A stretch of 64,000 bases of DNA from an uncultured Collinsella sp. (lineage in GTDB: Bacteria > Actinomycetota > Coriobacteriia > Coriobacteriales > Coriobacteriaceae). Positions 32,750 through 40,916 of this stretch are shown here, one piece after another. Within the stretch, counting starts at the first letter, position 1. Each line of letters opens with the position of its first letter. The position numbers were made by a program, and so were the translations under genes. The stretch lies in assembly GCA_902464495.1 (NCBI GenBank), contig CABQJK010000008.1, positions 1 to 64,000 on the forward strand, written 5' to 3'. Under the pieces are notes generated by a model that was not told where the DNA came from, did no database searches, and saw only the letters and a list, made by a program, of their open reading frames with translations.

Positions 32750-34669
32750 CTACTCCAGCTCAAACGCTCCCGTGTACAGCTGGTAGTAATACCCGCGCTT
32801 GGCGATCAGCTCGTCGTGGTTGCCGCGCTCGATAATGCGGCCGTGATCCAGGCAGATGATTGCGTCGGAGTTGCGCACGGTGGACAGGCGGTGCGCGATG
32901 ACAAACGTCGTGCGGCCCTCCATGAGCTTATCCATGCCCGCCTGCACGATGGCCTCGGTGCGGGTGTCGATGCTCGACGTTGCCTCGTCCAGAATCATCG
33001 CCGGCGGATCGGCGACGGCGGCGCGTGCGATCGAGATCAGCTGGCGCTGACCCTGCGACAGCTGTGCGCCGTTGCCGGTGAGCATCGTGTCGTAGCCGTC
33101 GGGCAGGCGGGTGATAAAGTCGTCCGCGCCCGCGAGCTTGGCCGCCGCGATGCACTCCTCGTCGGTGGCGTCCAGGTTGCCGTAGCGGATGTTGTCCATC
33201 ACGGTGCCGGTGAACAGGTTCACGTCCTGCAGCACGACGCCCAGCGAGCGGCGCAGATCGGCCTTGCGGATCTTGTTGACGTTGATGCCGTCGTAGCGAA
33301 TCTTGCCGTCGGCGATGTCATAGAAGCGGTTGATGAGGTTGGTGATGGTCGTCTTGCCGGCACCGGTGGCGCCGACAAACGCGACCTTCTGGCCCGGCTT
33401 GGCAAACACGGACACGCCGTGCAGCACCTCGTGGTCGGGCGTGTAGCCAAAGTCGACGTTGTCCATGACCAGGTCGCCGCGCAGCGGTACGTACTCGATC
33501 TCGCCGGTTGCGCGGTGCGGATGTTTCCATGCCCACATGCCGGTGTGGTGGTCGGCCTCTTCGAACTCCCAGGTCTCGGGGTTCACCTGTGCGTTGACGA
33601 GCGTCACGTAGCCTTCGTCGGCCTCGGGCTTCTCGTCGATGAGCTCAAAGATGCGGTCGGCGCCGGCGAGGCCCATGACCACGGCGTTGATCTGCTGCGA
33701 GATCTGGCCGATCTGTCCGCAGAACTGCTTGGTCATGTTGAGGAACGGCACCACGACGGCGATCGACAGCGCCATGCCCGAGATGCTCAGGTTGGGCACG
33801 CCCAGCGCCAGGAAAATGCCGCCCGCCAGTGCGACCAGCACGTAGAGCAGGTTGCCCAGGTTCATAAGGATGGGCATGAGGATGTTGGCGTACATGTTGG
33901 CCTTCTGGGAGACCTCGAAGAGCTTTTCGTTGCGCTCGTCAAAATCGGCCTCGGCGGCAGACTCGTGGCAGAACGCCTTGACGACCTTCTGGCCGTTCAT
34001 GACCTCCTCGATATGGCCCTCGACCACGCCGAGCTCGGTCTGCTGCGCGATAAAGAAGCGCGCGGAGTTGGAGCCGAGCAGCTTGGTCATAAAGGTCATA
34101 AAGGCGACGCCGGCGATGATGACCAGGCACATCCACACGCTGTAGTACAGCATGATAAAGAACACCGTGACGATGATGATGATCGTCATGAGCAGGTTGG
34201 GCAGCGACTGGCTGATCATCTGGCGCAGCGTGTCGATGTCGTTGGTGTAGTGGCTCATGATATCGCCGCGCTGGTGCGTGTCGAAGTAGCGGATCGGCAG
34301 GTCCTGCATGCGGTTGAACATCATCTCGCGCAGCTTCTCCAGCGAGCCCTGCGTGACGATAGCCATGGCGCGGTTCCAGAAGAGCGAGGACAGGACGCCG
34401 ACGCCGTAGATGCAGGCGAGGGTGGTCACGAGCTGCAGAATCTTGGGCTGCGCGGCTTCCCAATCGCCCGACTGCCACGATTCGCTAATAATTTGCAGGG
34501 CGCTCTGCAGGAAGGTCGCGCCGATGGAGTTGATGATGGCGCAGAGCACCACGCCGGCGACGACAAGGGGCAAAAGCACGGGATAGAAGCCAAAGAGCGT
34601 CTTGATGAGGCGCGACATGGTGCCGCCCTTGCGGTTGAGCGCGCGCTCGGCGGTCGTTGCCTTACTCAT
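32750..34669 (-). CDS. ABC exporter subunit with consensus ATP site (MarR operon)
   Basis: A 639-residue exporter half. Six membrane helices are followed by an NBD with Walker A GATGAGKTT, signature LSQGQRQ, Walker B with Glu (MILDEATSSID) and the switch His in AHRLST. The start at 34669 has GGAGG upstream and overlaps the stop of the preceding gene by eight bases, so the two are translationally coupled. The long upstream extension of the frame is not coding. Its partner carries the degenerate site; together they form a heterodimeric multidrug-type exporter under the MarR regulator at the head of the operon. Confidence 0.92.
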   Translation of the reverse strand: MSKATTAERALNRKGGTMSRLIKTLFGFYPVLLPLVVAGVVLCAIINSIGATFLQSALQIISESWQSGDWEAAQPKILQLVTTLACIYGVGVLSSLFWNRAMAIVTQGSLEKLREMMFNRMQDLPIRYFDTHQRGDIMSHYTNDIDTLRQMISQSLPNLLMTIIIIVTVFFIMLYYSVWMCLVIIAGVAFMTFMTKLLGSNSARFFIAQQTELGVVEGHIEEVMNGQKVVKAFCHESAAEADFDERNEKLFEVSQKANMYANILMPILMNLGNLLYVLVALAGGIFLALGVPNLSISGMALSIAVVVPFLNMTKQFCGQIGQISQQINAVVMGLAGADRIFELIDEKPEADEGYVTLVNAQVNPETWEFEEADHHTGMWAWKHPHRATGEIEYVPLRGDLVMDNVDFGYTPDHEVLHGVSVFAKPGQKVAFVGATGAGKTTITNLINRFYDIADGKIRYDGINVNKIRKADLRRSLGVVLQDVNLFTGTVMDNIRYGNLDATDEECIAAAKLAGADDFITRLPDGYDTMLTGNGAQLSQGQRQLISIARAAVADPPAMILDEATSSIDTRTEAIVQAGMDKLMEGRTTFVIAHRLSTVRNSDAIICLDHGRIIERGNHDELIAKRGYYYQLYTGAFELE

Positions 34670-36476
34670 GTGCCTCGCCTCCTTCCTGGGTCTGAGCTTG
34701 CGTTGCGGATGCCTCGTTGTCGGCCTCGACGGCCCCTTCGCCCTCGGCAGACATCTTGTTTTGCGAGGTAAAGGTCTCGCGGTAGATCTCGCTCGTCTTG
34801 AGCAGCTCGTCATGGTTGCCGATCTGCGCGATACGGCCGCCCTCCATGACGATGATACGGTCTGCGTCCTGCACGGAGCTGATGCGCTGGGCGATGATGA
34901 GCTTGGTCGTGTTGGGCAGATAGCTTGCCAGCCCTGCGCGGATCTTGGCGTCGGTCTTGGTGTCGACGGCGCTGGTGGAGTCGTCCAGGATCAAGATCTT
35001 GGGGCGACGCAGCAGGGCGCGTGCAATGCACAGGCGCTGCTTCTGACCGCCCGAAACATTAGAGCCGCCCTGTTCGATCCAGGTGTCGTAGCCCTTGGGG
35101 AAACCGTCGACAAACTCGTCGGCGCAGGCCAGATGCGCTGCCTCGCGGACTTCCTCGTCGGTGGCGTTCGGGTCGCCCCAACGCAGGTTCTCGGCGATGG
35201 TGCCGCTAAACAGCACGTTTTTCTGCAGCACCATGGCGACCTGGTGACGCAGCGCGTCCAGGTCGTAGTCGCGCACGTCCACGCCGCCCACGCGCACAGC
35301 GCCTTCGGTGGTGTCGTACAGGCGGGCGATGAGGTTAACGAGCGTGGACTTGGCCGAGCCGGTGCCGCCGATGATGCCGATGGTCTCGCCGCTCGTAATG
35401 TGCAGGTCGATATCGTCGAGCGCCTGGCGCTTCGCATGCTTGGAATACTTAAAGCTCACGTGGTCAAAGTCGATGGAACCGTCGGCAACCTCGAGCACGG
35501 GCTCGGCGGGATCGGCGATCGTGGGCTCGGCGGCCAGCACCTCGGCAATGCGGTGTGCCGATTCGTCGGCCATGGTCACCATGACAAAGATCATCGACAG
35601 CTGCATCAGGCTCATGAGAATCTGGAAACCATAGGTAAAGGTCGAGGAGAGCTGGCCCACGTCGAACAGCGTGCCCTGGCTCGTGATGATGAGCTTGGAG
35701 CCCAGGTAGATGATGACGACAAACGCGCCGTTGACGCAGATGTTCATCATGGGGTTGTTAAAGGCGAGCAGCTTCTCGGCGCGGGTGAAGTCCATCTGGA
35801 CGTCGCGCGCGGCGGTCGCGAACTTCTCCTTCTCAAAGTCTTCGCGCACGTAGCTCTTAACCACGCGCATGCCGGTGACGTTTTCCTCGACGGACTCGTT
35901 AAGGGCATCGTACTTGTGGAACACGCGCGAGAAGATGGGGCGCACCTTAAAGATGATAAAGAACAGTCCAAAGCCCAGCAGCGGAATGATGACCAGGTAG
36001 ACCATGGCGACGCTGCCGCCCATGATAAACGCCATGGTAAAGGCGAAGATCAATACCAGCGGCGCGCGCACGGCGATACGGATGATCATCATAAAGGCCT
36101 GCTGCACGTTGTTGATGTCGGTGGTCAGGCGCGTGACGAGCGATGAGCTCGAAAACTCATCGATGTTGGCAAAGCTGAACGTCTGGATCTTGTAGAACAG
36201 GTCGTGACGCAGGTTCTTGGCGAAGCCGCAGCTCGCATGGCTGCAGGTGACGCCGGCAGCGGCGCCAAAAGCAAGCGATGTTAGCGCGATGAGTACCAAA
36301 AAGCCTGCGGTGGGAAGCATCTCGGCTACGGTGGCGCCGTCTTTGATGGCGTCGATCAGGTTGGCGGTGATAAATGGAATCAGCATCTCGCAGAGCACCT
36401 CGCCAAGCACGAGCAACGGCGTGGCAACGGTGACTTTCATATAGTCGCGGATGCTTCCCATGAGGGTTTTAATCAT
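34662..36476 (-). CDS. ABC exporter subunit with degenerate ATP site (MarR operon)
   Basis: A 604-residue exporter half with six membrane helices. The Walker A is GGTGSAKST, with Ala where the last glycine of the loop is usual. The signature is VSGGQKQRL, and the catalytic Glu is Asp (LILDDSTSAVD) and the switch His is Gln (AQRISS). These changes mark the non-catalytic half of a TM287/288-like heterodimer. GGGAGG precedes the ATG at 36476, which overlaps the MarR gene stop by eight bases. The first exporter pair of this window shows the same division of labour but with its order of halves not linked to a regulator. Confidence 0.92.
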   Translation of the reverse strand: MIKTLMGSIRDYMKVTVATPLLVLGEVLCEMLIPFITANLIDAIKDGATVAEMLPTAGFLVLIALTSLAFGAAAGVTCSHASCGFAKNLRHDLFYKIQTFSFANIDEFSSSSLVTRLTTDINNVQQAFMMIIRIAVRAPLVLIFAFTMAFIMGGSVAMVYLVIIPLLGFGLFFIIFKVRPIFSRVFHKYDALNESVEENVTGMRVVKSYVREDFEKEKFATAARDVQMDFTRAEKLLAFNNPMMNICVNGAFVVIIYLGSKLIITSQGTLFDVGQLSSTFTYGFQILMSLMQLSMIFVMVTMADESAHRIAEVLAAEPTIADPAEPVLEVADGSIDFDHVSFKYSKHAKRQALDDIDLHITSGETIGIIGGTGSAKSTLVNLIARLYDTTEGAVRVGGVDVRDYDLDALRHQVAMVLQKNVLFSGTIAENLRWGDPNATDEEVREAAHLACADEFVDGFPKGYDTWIEQGGSNVSGGQKQRLCIARALLRRPKILILDDSTSAVDTKTDAKIRAGLASYLPNTTKLIIAQRISSVQDADRIIVMEGGRIAQIGNHDELLKTSEIYRETFTSQNKMSAEGEGAVEADNEASATQAQTQEGGEAHE

Positions 36477-36975
36477 CCAGTTCCTCCCAGGTTACGCGGA
36501 TTTTATCGAGCATTTCGGCGAGGTCCTCGCGCTCATCGTGGGTGAGCGCGCTAAAGGCCTGTTCCCTAAAGCGCAGGCGGGCAGCCTGCTCTACGTGGGC
36601 CTTTTCCCATCCCGCTTCGGTCAGGCGAATGGTGAGCTGCCGCCGGTCTTTGGGATTGCGGCTGCGCTCGATAAGGCCGGCGCATTCGATCTTGGAGAGA
36701 ATCTCGGAAAGCGAACCGGGCTTAAGATCAAAGTGCAGGCCCAGTTCCTGCTGTGACATCTCGCCGTTTGGCTGCTTGGCGAGCAGGCAGACGATGGGCG
36801 CCTTTCCCGAGGCGCCGCCGCCGTGAAAGTGCAGAAAGTGGCCGCAGAAGCCCAGTCCGTTCAGGATGTGCTTGGCAAGCGCGTCTGATTGGGACTGTGC
36901 CGCGGGCGCATCTGCGGGGTCATGGGGGTCGCCGCCCGGCGTGTGGGGGCAGATGTCGATGTGGTCATCGCACAT
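36469..36975 (-). CDS. MarR-family transcriptional regulator
   Basis: A 168-residue MarR protein with a winged helix-turn-helix (GEMSQQELGLHFDLKPGSLSEIL, quoted in part; wing NPKDRRQLTIRLTEAG). The N-terminus is rich in His and Cys (CDDHIDICPHTPGGDPHD and GHFLHFHGGG), which might bind metal. ATG 36975 follows AAAGGAG by seven bases. It heads an operon with two coupled ABC exporter subunits, the common MarR-exporter design, and a palindrome covers its promoter, so autoregulation and drug- or metal-induced derepression are likely. Confidence 0.92.
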   Translation of the reverse strand: MCDDHIDICPHTPGGDPHDPADAPAAQSQSDALAKHILNGLGFCGHFLHFHGGGASGKAPIVCLLAKQPNGEMSQQELGLHFDLKPGSLSEILSKIECAGLIERSRNPKDRRQLTIRLTEAGWEKAHVEQAARLRFREQAFSALTHDEREDLAEMLDKIRVTWEELDD

Positions 36976-36991
36976 GGTGTCGCTCCTTTCT

Positions 36992-37054
36992 TTAGTTAGG
37001 TAGTGCAATTGTTTTGTGCCTAACTAATTTAGGAGTGCAAGAAATAAATGTCAA
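36992..37054 (-). promoter_or_regulatory. Promoter and MarR-type operator of the exporter operon
   Basis: On the minus strand TTGACA (37049-37054) and TAAATT (37026-37031) are 17 bases apart. The -10 lies inside the palindrome CCTAACTAATTTAGG (37019-37033). A further half-site TTAGTTAGG at 36992-37000 faces CCTAACTAA at 37019-37027. This is a well-formed repressor-controlled promoter. Confidence 0.75.
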
Positions 37055-37070
37055 GGTACCAAACTTATTA

Positions 37071-37135
37071 AGTTACGGCGTTTTACCAAACGCCGTAACC
37101 GCTCGATGCTGCAAACGCTCCTAAGCGGCAATCTG
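37071..37135. repeat. Hairpin-plus-box repeat, copy 1
   Basis: GTTACGGCGTTT-TACC-AAACGCCGTAAC (37072-37099) is followed by GCTCGATGCTGCAAACGC and AAGCGGCAATCTGA. About 63 of 66 bases match 51253-51318. A third, diverged member starts at 45325. It lies in the 36976-37535 gap, which otherwise holds the MarR promoter and a MITE-like element. Confidence 0.75.
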
Positions 37136-37201
37136 ATCCCTTGGGGACGAAGGAAAAGGTATCGTTTTGGGCTGCGATGATGCCTTTCGAAGCGGCCTTG
37201 C

Positions 37202-37356
37202 CAAAAACTATGCCTAATTACTACGATGAATCCAGCATCGCTGACCACAACAGCTGTTTCTGAAAAAACGCAAGCTATCTACCTGCGGTTTTGTTGGAGA
37301 GAAATTCGTTGTGGTTGGAGGCGGGCGGTTAAACGTAGTAAATAGGCATAGTTTTG
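37202..37356. repeat. MITE-like element, copy 2
   Basis: The left end GCCTAATTACTACG (37212) matches the complement of the right end 37327-37347 in 17 of 21 positions, and the pairing extends outward through CAAAAACTAT/ATAGTTTTG. The right half resembles copy 1 at 27749-27826. No coding potential is seen. Confidence 0.65.
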
Positions 37357-37535
37357 AAATGGCGCTATATGAGTAGCATCAACTAGGCCGCTATGGAGCA
37401 AACAGCCCCCATTTCCGAAACCTTTCCGCAACAATTTGCCCTTCGTGCCGCTCGACTCCGTTCACAACGTCCCCTGCGCTACACTTAGTCGCACTGTGGC
37501 GCTGCCGCGCCGCACCCGAAACAAGGGAGACCCTC

Positions 37536-38360
37536 ATGAAGAATACTCAGCTGCTGCTGGTTAACGATATGTGCGGTTACGGCAAGGTCGCGCTTTCCGC
37601 CATGCTGCCGGTGCTGTCGCACATGGGCTACCGTATCCATAACCTGCCGACGGCGCTCGTTTCTGACACGCTCAACTACCCCAAGTTCTACATCCACGAC
37701 ACCACCGAGTACGTGCGTCAAAGCCTCGCTATCTGGGAGGAGCTCGGCTTTGAGTTCGACGCCATCTCGACCGGCTTTATCGTGACCGAGGAAGAGACGC
37801 GCATCATCTCGGACTTTTGCCACCGCCGCGGGCAAAAGGGCACCAAGGTGTTCGTCGACCCCATCATGGGCGACAACGGCAAGCTCTATGCGGGCGTGCC
37901 CGAGTCCACGATCGGTCTCATGAGGCACCTGCTCGAGTGCGCCGATTACGCGGTGCCCAACTACACCGAGGCCTGTCTGCTCACCGATACGCCTATTGCA
38001 GAGCAGATCACGCCCGATGAGGCCCGCGCCCTTGTGGACGCCGTGCGCGAGCTGGGTGCCAAATCGGTGGTCATTACGAGCGCCGTGGTCAATGGCACGA
38101 ACGCGGTTATCGGTTACGACTATGTGGCGGGGGAGTACTTCACGATTCCCTTTGACCTGATTCCGGTCTATTTCCCGGGCACGGGCGACACGTTCTCGGC
38201 GGTGCTCGTCGGCCGCGTGATGGCTGGCTGGAGCCTGCAACGCGCGACGTCCGATGCCATGCGCGTGGTGGCCGAGCTTATCGAGCGCAATGCCGATCAG
38301 GAGGACAAGTCCGCCGGCCTTCCCATCGAGGCCTGCTTGGATGTGATTGACCATGAGTAG
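37536..38360 (+). CDS. Pyridoxal/pyridoxamine kinase family protein
   Basis: A 274-residue ribokinase-fold kinase resembling PdxK/PdxY. The N-terminal VNDMCGYGKVALSAMLPV is the substrate strand of the family, VDPIMGDNGKLY contains the conserved DPxMGD segment, and GTGDTFSA holds the catalytic Asp and anion hole. It would phosphorylate pyridoxal or a related hydroxymethyl-pyrimidine to feed the B6 cofactor pool. GGGAG precedes the ATG. Its stop overlaps the next start, so both are made from one message. Confidence 0.88.
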   Translation: MKNTQLLLVNDMCGYGKVALSAMLPVLSHMGYRIHNLPTALVSDTLNYPKFYIHDTTEYVRQSLAIWEELGFEFDAISTGFIVTEEETRIISDFCHRRGQKGTKVFVDPIMGDNGKLYAGVPESTIGLMRHLLECADYAVPNYTEACLLTDTPIAEQITPDEARALVDAVRELGAKSVVITSAVVNGTNAVIGYDYVAGEYFTIPFDLIPVYFPGTGDTFSAVLVGRVMAGWSLQRATSDAMRVVAELIERNADQEDKSAGLPIEACLDVIDHE

Positions 38361-38682
38361 CGCGGGCGAGGACGGCGCTGAGGCCGCGGGCGAGGGCAAG
38401 TCGCTCGGCGCCCCGCGAGGCAAGCGCCCGCACATTCGCATTAGCTGCGTGGACCAGCTGGGCACGTGCCGCTGCCACCATGGCCACAAGCCCGGCGACG
38501 TCTTCGACTTCGACCGCGACCGCGGCAAGATGTGCTCCATGGCCTGCCACGTGGGCTTTCCCTATATCGACATCCTGCGCTACGGCGGCACCGTGCCCGG
38601 CAACGAGCCTGGTACGGCAAAGTTCTGCTGCCCCGAGGTCGATACGCTGAACGTTTGGCTTGCCGAGATCGTCGACGAGTAA
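38353..38682 (+). CDS. Small Cys-rich protein, TIGR04076-like
   Basis: The 109-residue product has a charged disordered lead of about 30 residues and then a compact Cys/His-containing domain: CRCHHGHKPGDVFDF, KMCSMACHVGFPYIDILRYGG, KFCCPEVDTLNVWL. The C..GH..GD.F pattern and LRYGG recall the TIGR04076 family of unknown function; assignment is from memory of the family. The ATG at 38353 lies eight bases inside the kinase gene (ATGAGTAG overlap), which implies translational coupling and perhaps a shared role. Metal binding by the cysteines is plausible. Confidence 0.7.
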   Translation: MSSAGEDGAEAAGEGKSLGAPRGKRPHIRISCVDQLGTCRCHHGHKPGDVFDFDRDRGKMCSMACHVGFPYIDILRYGGTVPGNEPGTAKFCCPEVDTLNVWLAEIVDE

Positions 38683-38683
38683 T

Positions 38684-38807
38684 CGAGCGTGGATTTTCTC
38701 CCGCCAAGATTATGAGCGTGGATAATCTCCCGTTTAGAGCGCCGTTTCGCGCTCAAAGTGGGAGATTATCCACGCTCAATTTGTATGCGGGAGAAAATCC
38801 ACGCTCG
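38684..38807. repeat. Nested inverted repeat with duplicated arm
   Basis: Outer arms 38684-38704 and 38787-38807 are perfectly complementary (21 bp), and inner arms 38714-38731 and 38760-38777 likewise (18 bp), around a small GAGCG/CGCTC hairpin. The inner arm is a near copy of the outer one (GAGCGTGGATWWTCTCCC), so alternative pairings are possible. It sits between convergent genes. Confidence 0.85.
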
Positions 38808-38852
38808 TCTTATGCCGATGGCGTGGCTCGTGCATCCGCGCCGCCCGAGCGC

Positions 38853-39299
38853 CTAAAGCTGCTCGAGCATAGCCGTGCAGCCGGCGAGCACATCGCGGTA
38901 CGTGGCATCAAAGTTGCCCGTGTACCAGGGGTCTGCCACGTCGCCGGGGCGGTCGGTCCAATCAAGCAGGCGCGAGATCCTGCCATCGGGGTCGTCGCCA
39001 AAGATGCAACGCAGGCCGCGCGCGTTCTCGGCATCCATATAGACAATGTGATCCCAGTCGCCATACTCCGCGCGACGCACCTGGCGTGCACGATGCGCAA
39101 CCACGGGAATCCCGACTTCGCGCAGCTTGGCGACTGTGCCATGATGCGGCGGGTTGCCGATCTCCTCAGTCGAGGTCGCAGCAGAATCAATGACGAACTC
39201 CGCCTCGCGCCCGGCACGGCGCACCAGCTCAGTAAACACCGACTCAGCCATCGTCGAGCGACAGATATTTCCATAGCAGATAAAAAGAATACGTTGCAT
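38853..39299 (-). CDS. Low-molecular-weight protein tyrosine phosphatase
   Basis: A 148-residue LMW-PTP. The signature CYGNICRS puts the nucleophile Cys8 and Arg14 at the expected N-terminal place, and DPWYTGNF near residue 122 carries the general-acid Asp. Length and order match the family exactly. It dephosphorylates tyrosine residues on cytoplasmic proteins, often in control of polysaccharide export, but no tyrosine kinase is near. It follows the DUF4143 gene by 33 bases in the same direction. Confidence 0.93.
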   Translation of the reverse strand: MQRILFICYGNICRSTMAESVFTELVRRAGREAEFVIDSAATSTEEIGNPPHHGTVAKLREVGIPVVAHRARQVRRAEYGDWDHIVYMDAENARGLRCIFGDDPDGRISRLLDWTDRPGDVADPWYTGNFDATYRDVLAGCTAMLEQL

Positions 39300-39332
39300 G
39301 AGCGGTTTCCTTTCTGGGCGGTCGCGCGGGGC

Positions 39333-40703
39333 TTACAGGCTGCCCTTGAGGCAGTTTGCTCCGATAAAACCCGCTGCGTACAAGGGGAGGTGGCGCAGCT
39401 CGCGCCCGTCATCGGTTTCGCCGCGGGCAAAATTGTTCTCGGACAAAATGTAGGCATATGGCGATCGGGCTTTGTCCATAAACGACCCGAGGGTTCTCGC
39501 GCGCACGTTGCGTGCGGACTTTACCTCGACGGGAACGATTTCCATACGGTCGGTCTGAAGTAGGAAATCGAGCTCGCCGCTCGTCTTCCAAGAAGACGGC
39601 GGCATCCAATAGTACGTTTGCAAACCATTGCTCGAAAATGCCTGCATGACCGAGTTTTCCGCCAGGGCACCTCGAAAGTCGGAAGACAGCGCAACGGTGG
39701 AATCCTCTTTGAGGTCGAGCCAGAGCCGCGGGTTGATACCGAGTTTGTAGAACATGAGGCCCGTATCGAGAAGATAGACCTTAAAGAAGCTTCCGTCTTC
39801 GTCGTCGAAAGGGACGAGGGGAGGTTCGATGCCTTCGGTCAGGTTGTTGACCGATATAATGCCGGCGCCTTCGAGCCAGTCGAGTGGCTCGATGAGCTTG
39901 GCGCGGCGGCCTCCGCGTTCGACCTCGGAGTACTTGAATTTCTTTGTGGACGATCTCAGCAGTTGGGACGGAATGGAACGCCAGACCTTGCGCGCCGCCA
40001 CGCCACTGATCCCGTTTTCGGGGTCGGTCATATCGGCGGTGTAGGTCTCGTCGATTTCGCGCTGCTCGACGCGCGCGTCTTCGATGGATAGCGTCTTGCG
40101 ATATGCGTTGACGGCGGCGGGCATGCCGCCCACGATCTGATATCGATGAAACAGGCTGAGTGCGGCTTGGTGTGCGGCGTAAGTCTCGAGTGTGCCGGCG
40201 TGGGTGCGAACGGCATCGGCCATCTGCCCCTCATCGAGCGCCCAGAGAAACTCCTCGAACGACATGGGATGCATGGTCTCTTGACGAACGCCGCTGGGAA
40301 AAGGCAACTTGCGCTTGCGCGTGGCGACGCCGAGTTGGCTTCCGGTCGCGCATATGCGCCAGCCCGAACCCGAGAAAAAGCGAAGCGAGTTGAGCGCCCG
40401 TTCGCAGAGTTGCACCTCGTCAAACAGGATGAAGGCGGTTTCCTTGCGAATGGGGGTGCGTTTATAGTCTGAAATCCGCGCCACGATGGTGTCAACATCG
40501 TCTGTGGGGCAGTCAAACAGAGGGGCGATCAGCTCAAGATCGGTCTGAAAGTCGAGTTTGATAAACGCATCGCCGGCGATTCGCCTGCCGATTTCCTCGG
40601 CGGCGTATGTTTTGCCTACGCGTCGCGCACCACGGATGAGGAGGGGGCGTGAGGCGTCCTTTGTCGCCCATGATTCGATAACGGATTCGATTGATCTGCG
40701 CAT
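39333..40703 (-). CDS. DUF4143-type AAA ATPase with operator array
   Basis: A 456-residue member of the AAA_14/DUF4143 family. P-loop GARRVGKT is at residues 25-32, Walker B is FILFDEVQ, and the C-terminal domain has the nuclease-like pattern ELDFLLQ...VPVEVKS. It is only distantly similar to the DUF4143 protein near 5 kb. The start at 40703 lies 21 bases from the first of three palindromic sites spaced 33 bases apart, which suggests tight transcription control. The cellular role of the family is unknown; ATP-driven action on nucleic acid or protein is inferred. Confidence 0.88.
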   Translation of the reverse strand: MRRSIESVIESWATKDASRPLLIRGARRVGKTYAAEEIGRRIAGDAFIKLDFQTDLELIAPLFDCPTDDVDTIVARISDYKRTPIRKETAFILFDEVQLCERALNSLRFFSGSGWRICATGSQLGVATRKRKLPFPSGVRQETMHPMSFEEFLWALDEGQMADAVRTHAGTLETYAAHQAALSLFHRYQIVGGMPAAVNAYRKTLSIEDARVEQREIDETYTADMTDPENGISGVAARKVWRSIPSQLLRSSTKKFKYSEVERGGRRAKLIEPLDWLEGAGIISVNNLTEGIEPPLVPFDDEDGSFFKVYLLDTGLMFYKLGINPRLWLDLKEDSTVALSSDFRGALAENSVMQAFSSNGLQTYYWMPPSSWKTSGELDFLLQTDRMEIVPVEVKSARNVRARTLGSFMDKARSPYAYILSENNFARGETDDGRELRHLPLYAAGFIGANCLKGSL

Positions 40704-40716
40704 GGGGCCGCCTTTC

Positions 40717-40810
40717 CGATTTCGTGTACTTCAGATACATAGTTTAGTACGATTTCGTGTACTTAAAATACACTAAATCGTAGAAAAGCGTGTATCTGAA
40801 GTACACGAAA
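40717..40810. promoter_or_regulatory. Three 17-bp palindromic sites at 33-bp spacing before the DUF4143 gene
   Basis: GTGTACTTCAGATACAT (40724), GTGTACTTAAAATACAC (40757) and GTGTATCTGAAGTACAC (40790) begin exactly 33 bases apart, about three helical turns. The first and third are inverted copies: 40720-40739 pairs perfectly with 40791-40810. This looks like a cooperative operator array; no promoter boxes stand out. Confidence 0.75.
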
Positions 40811-40916
40811 ACGAACTGCTAGAGCATTCACGCGGATATGCGCTGATCATGTCGGGCGGTTTTCACCGACCGCTTGCCACTCTGGGCTGTGCCTGCGTCC
40901 GTTCCCGGTCCCGCCT

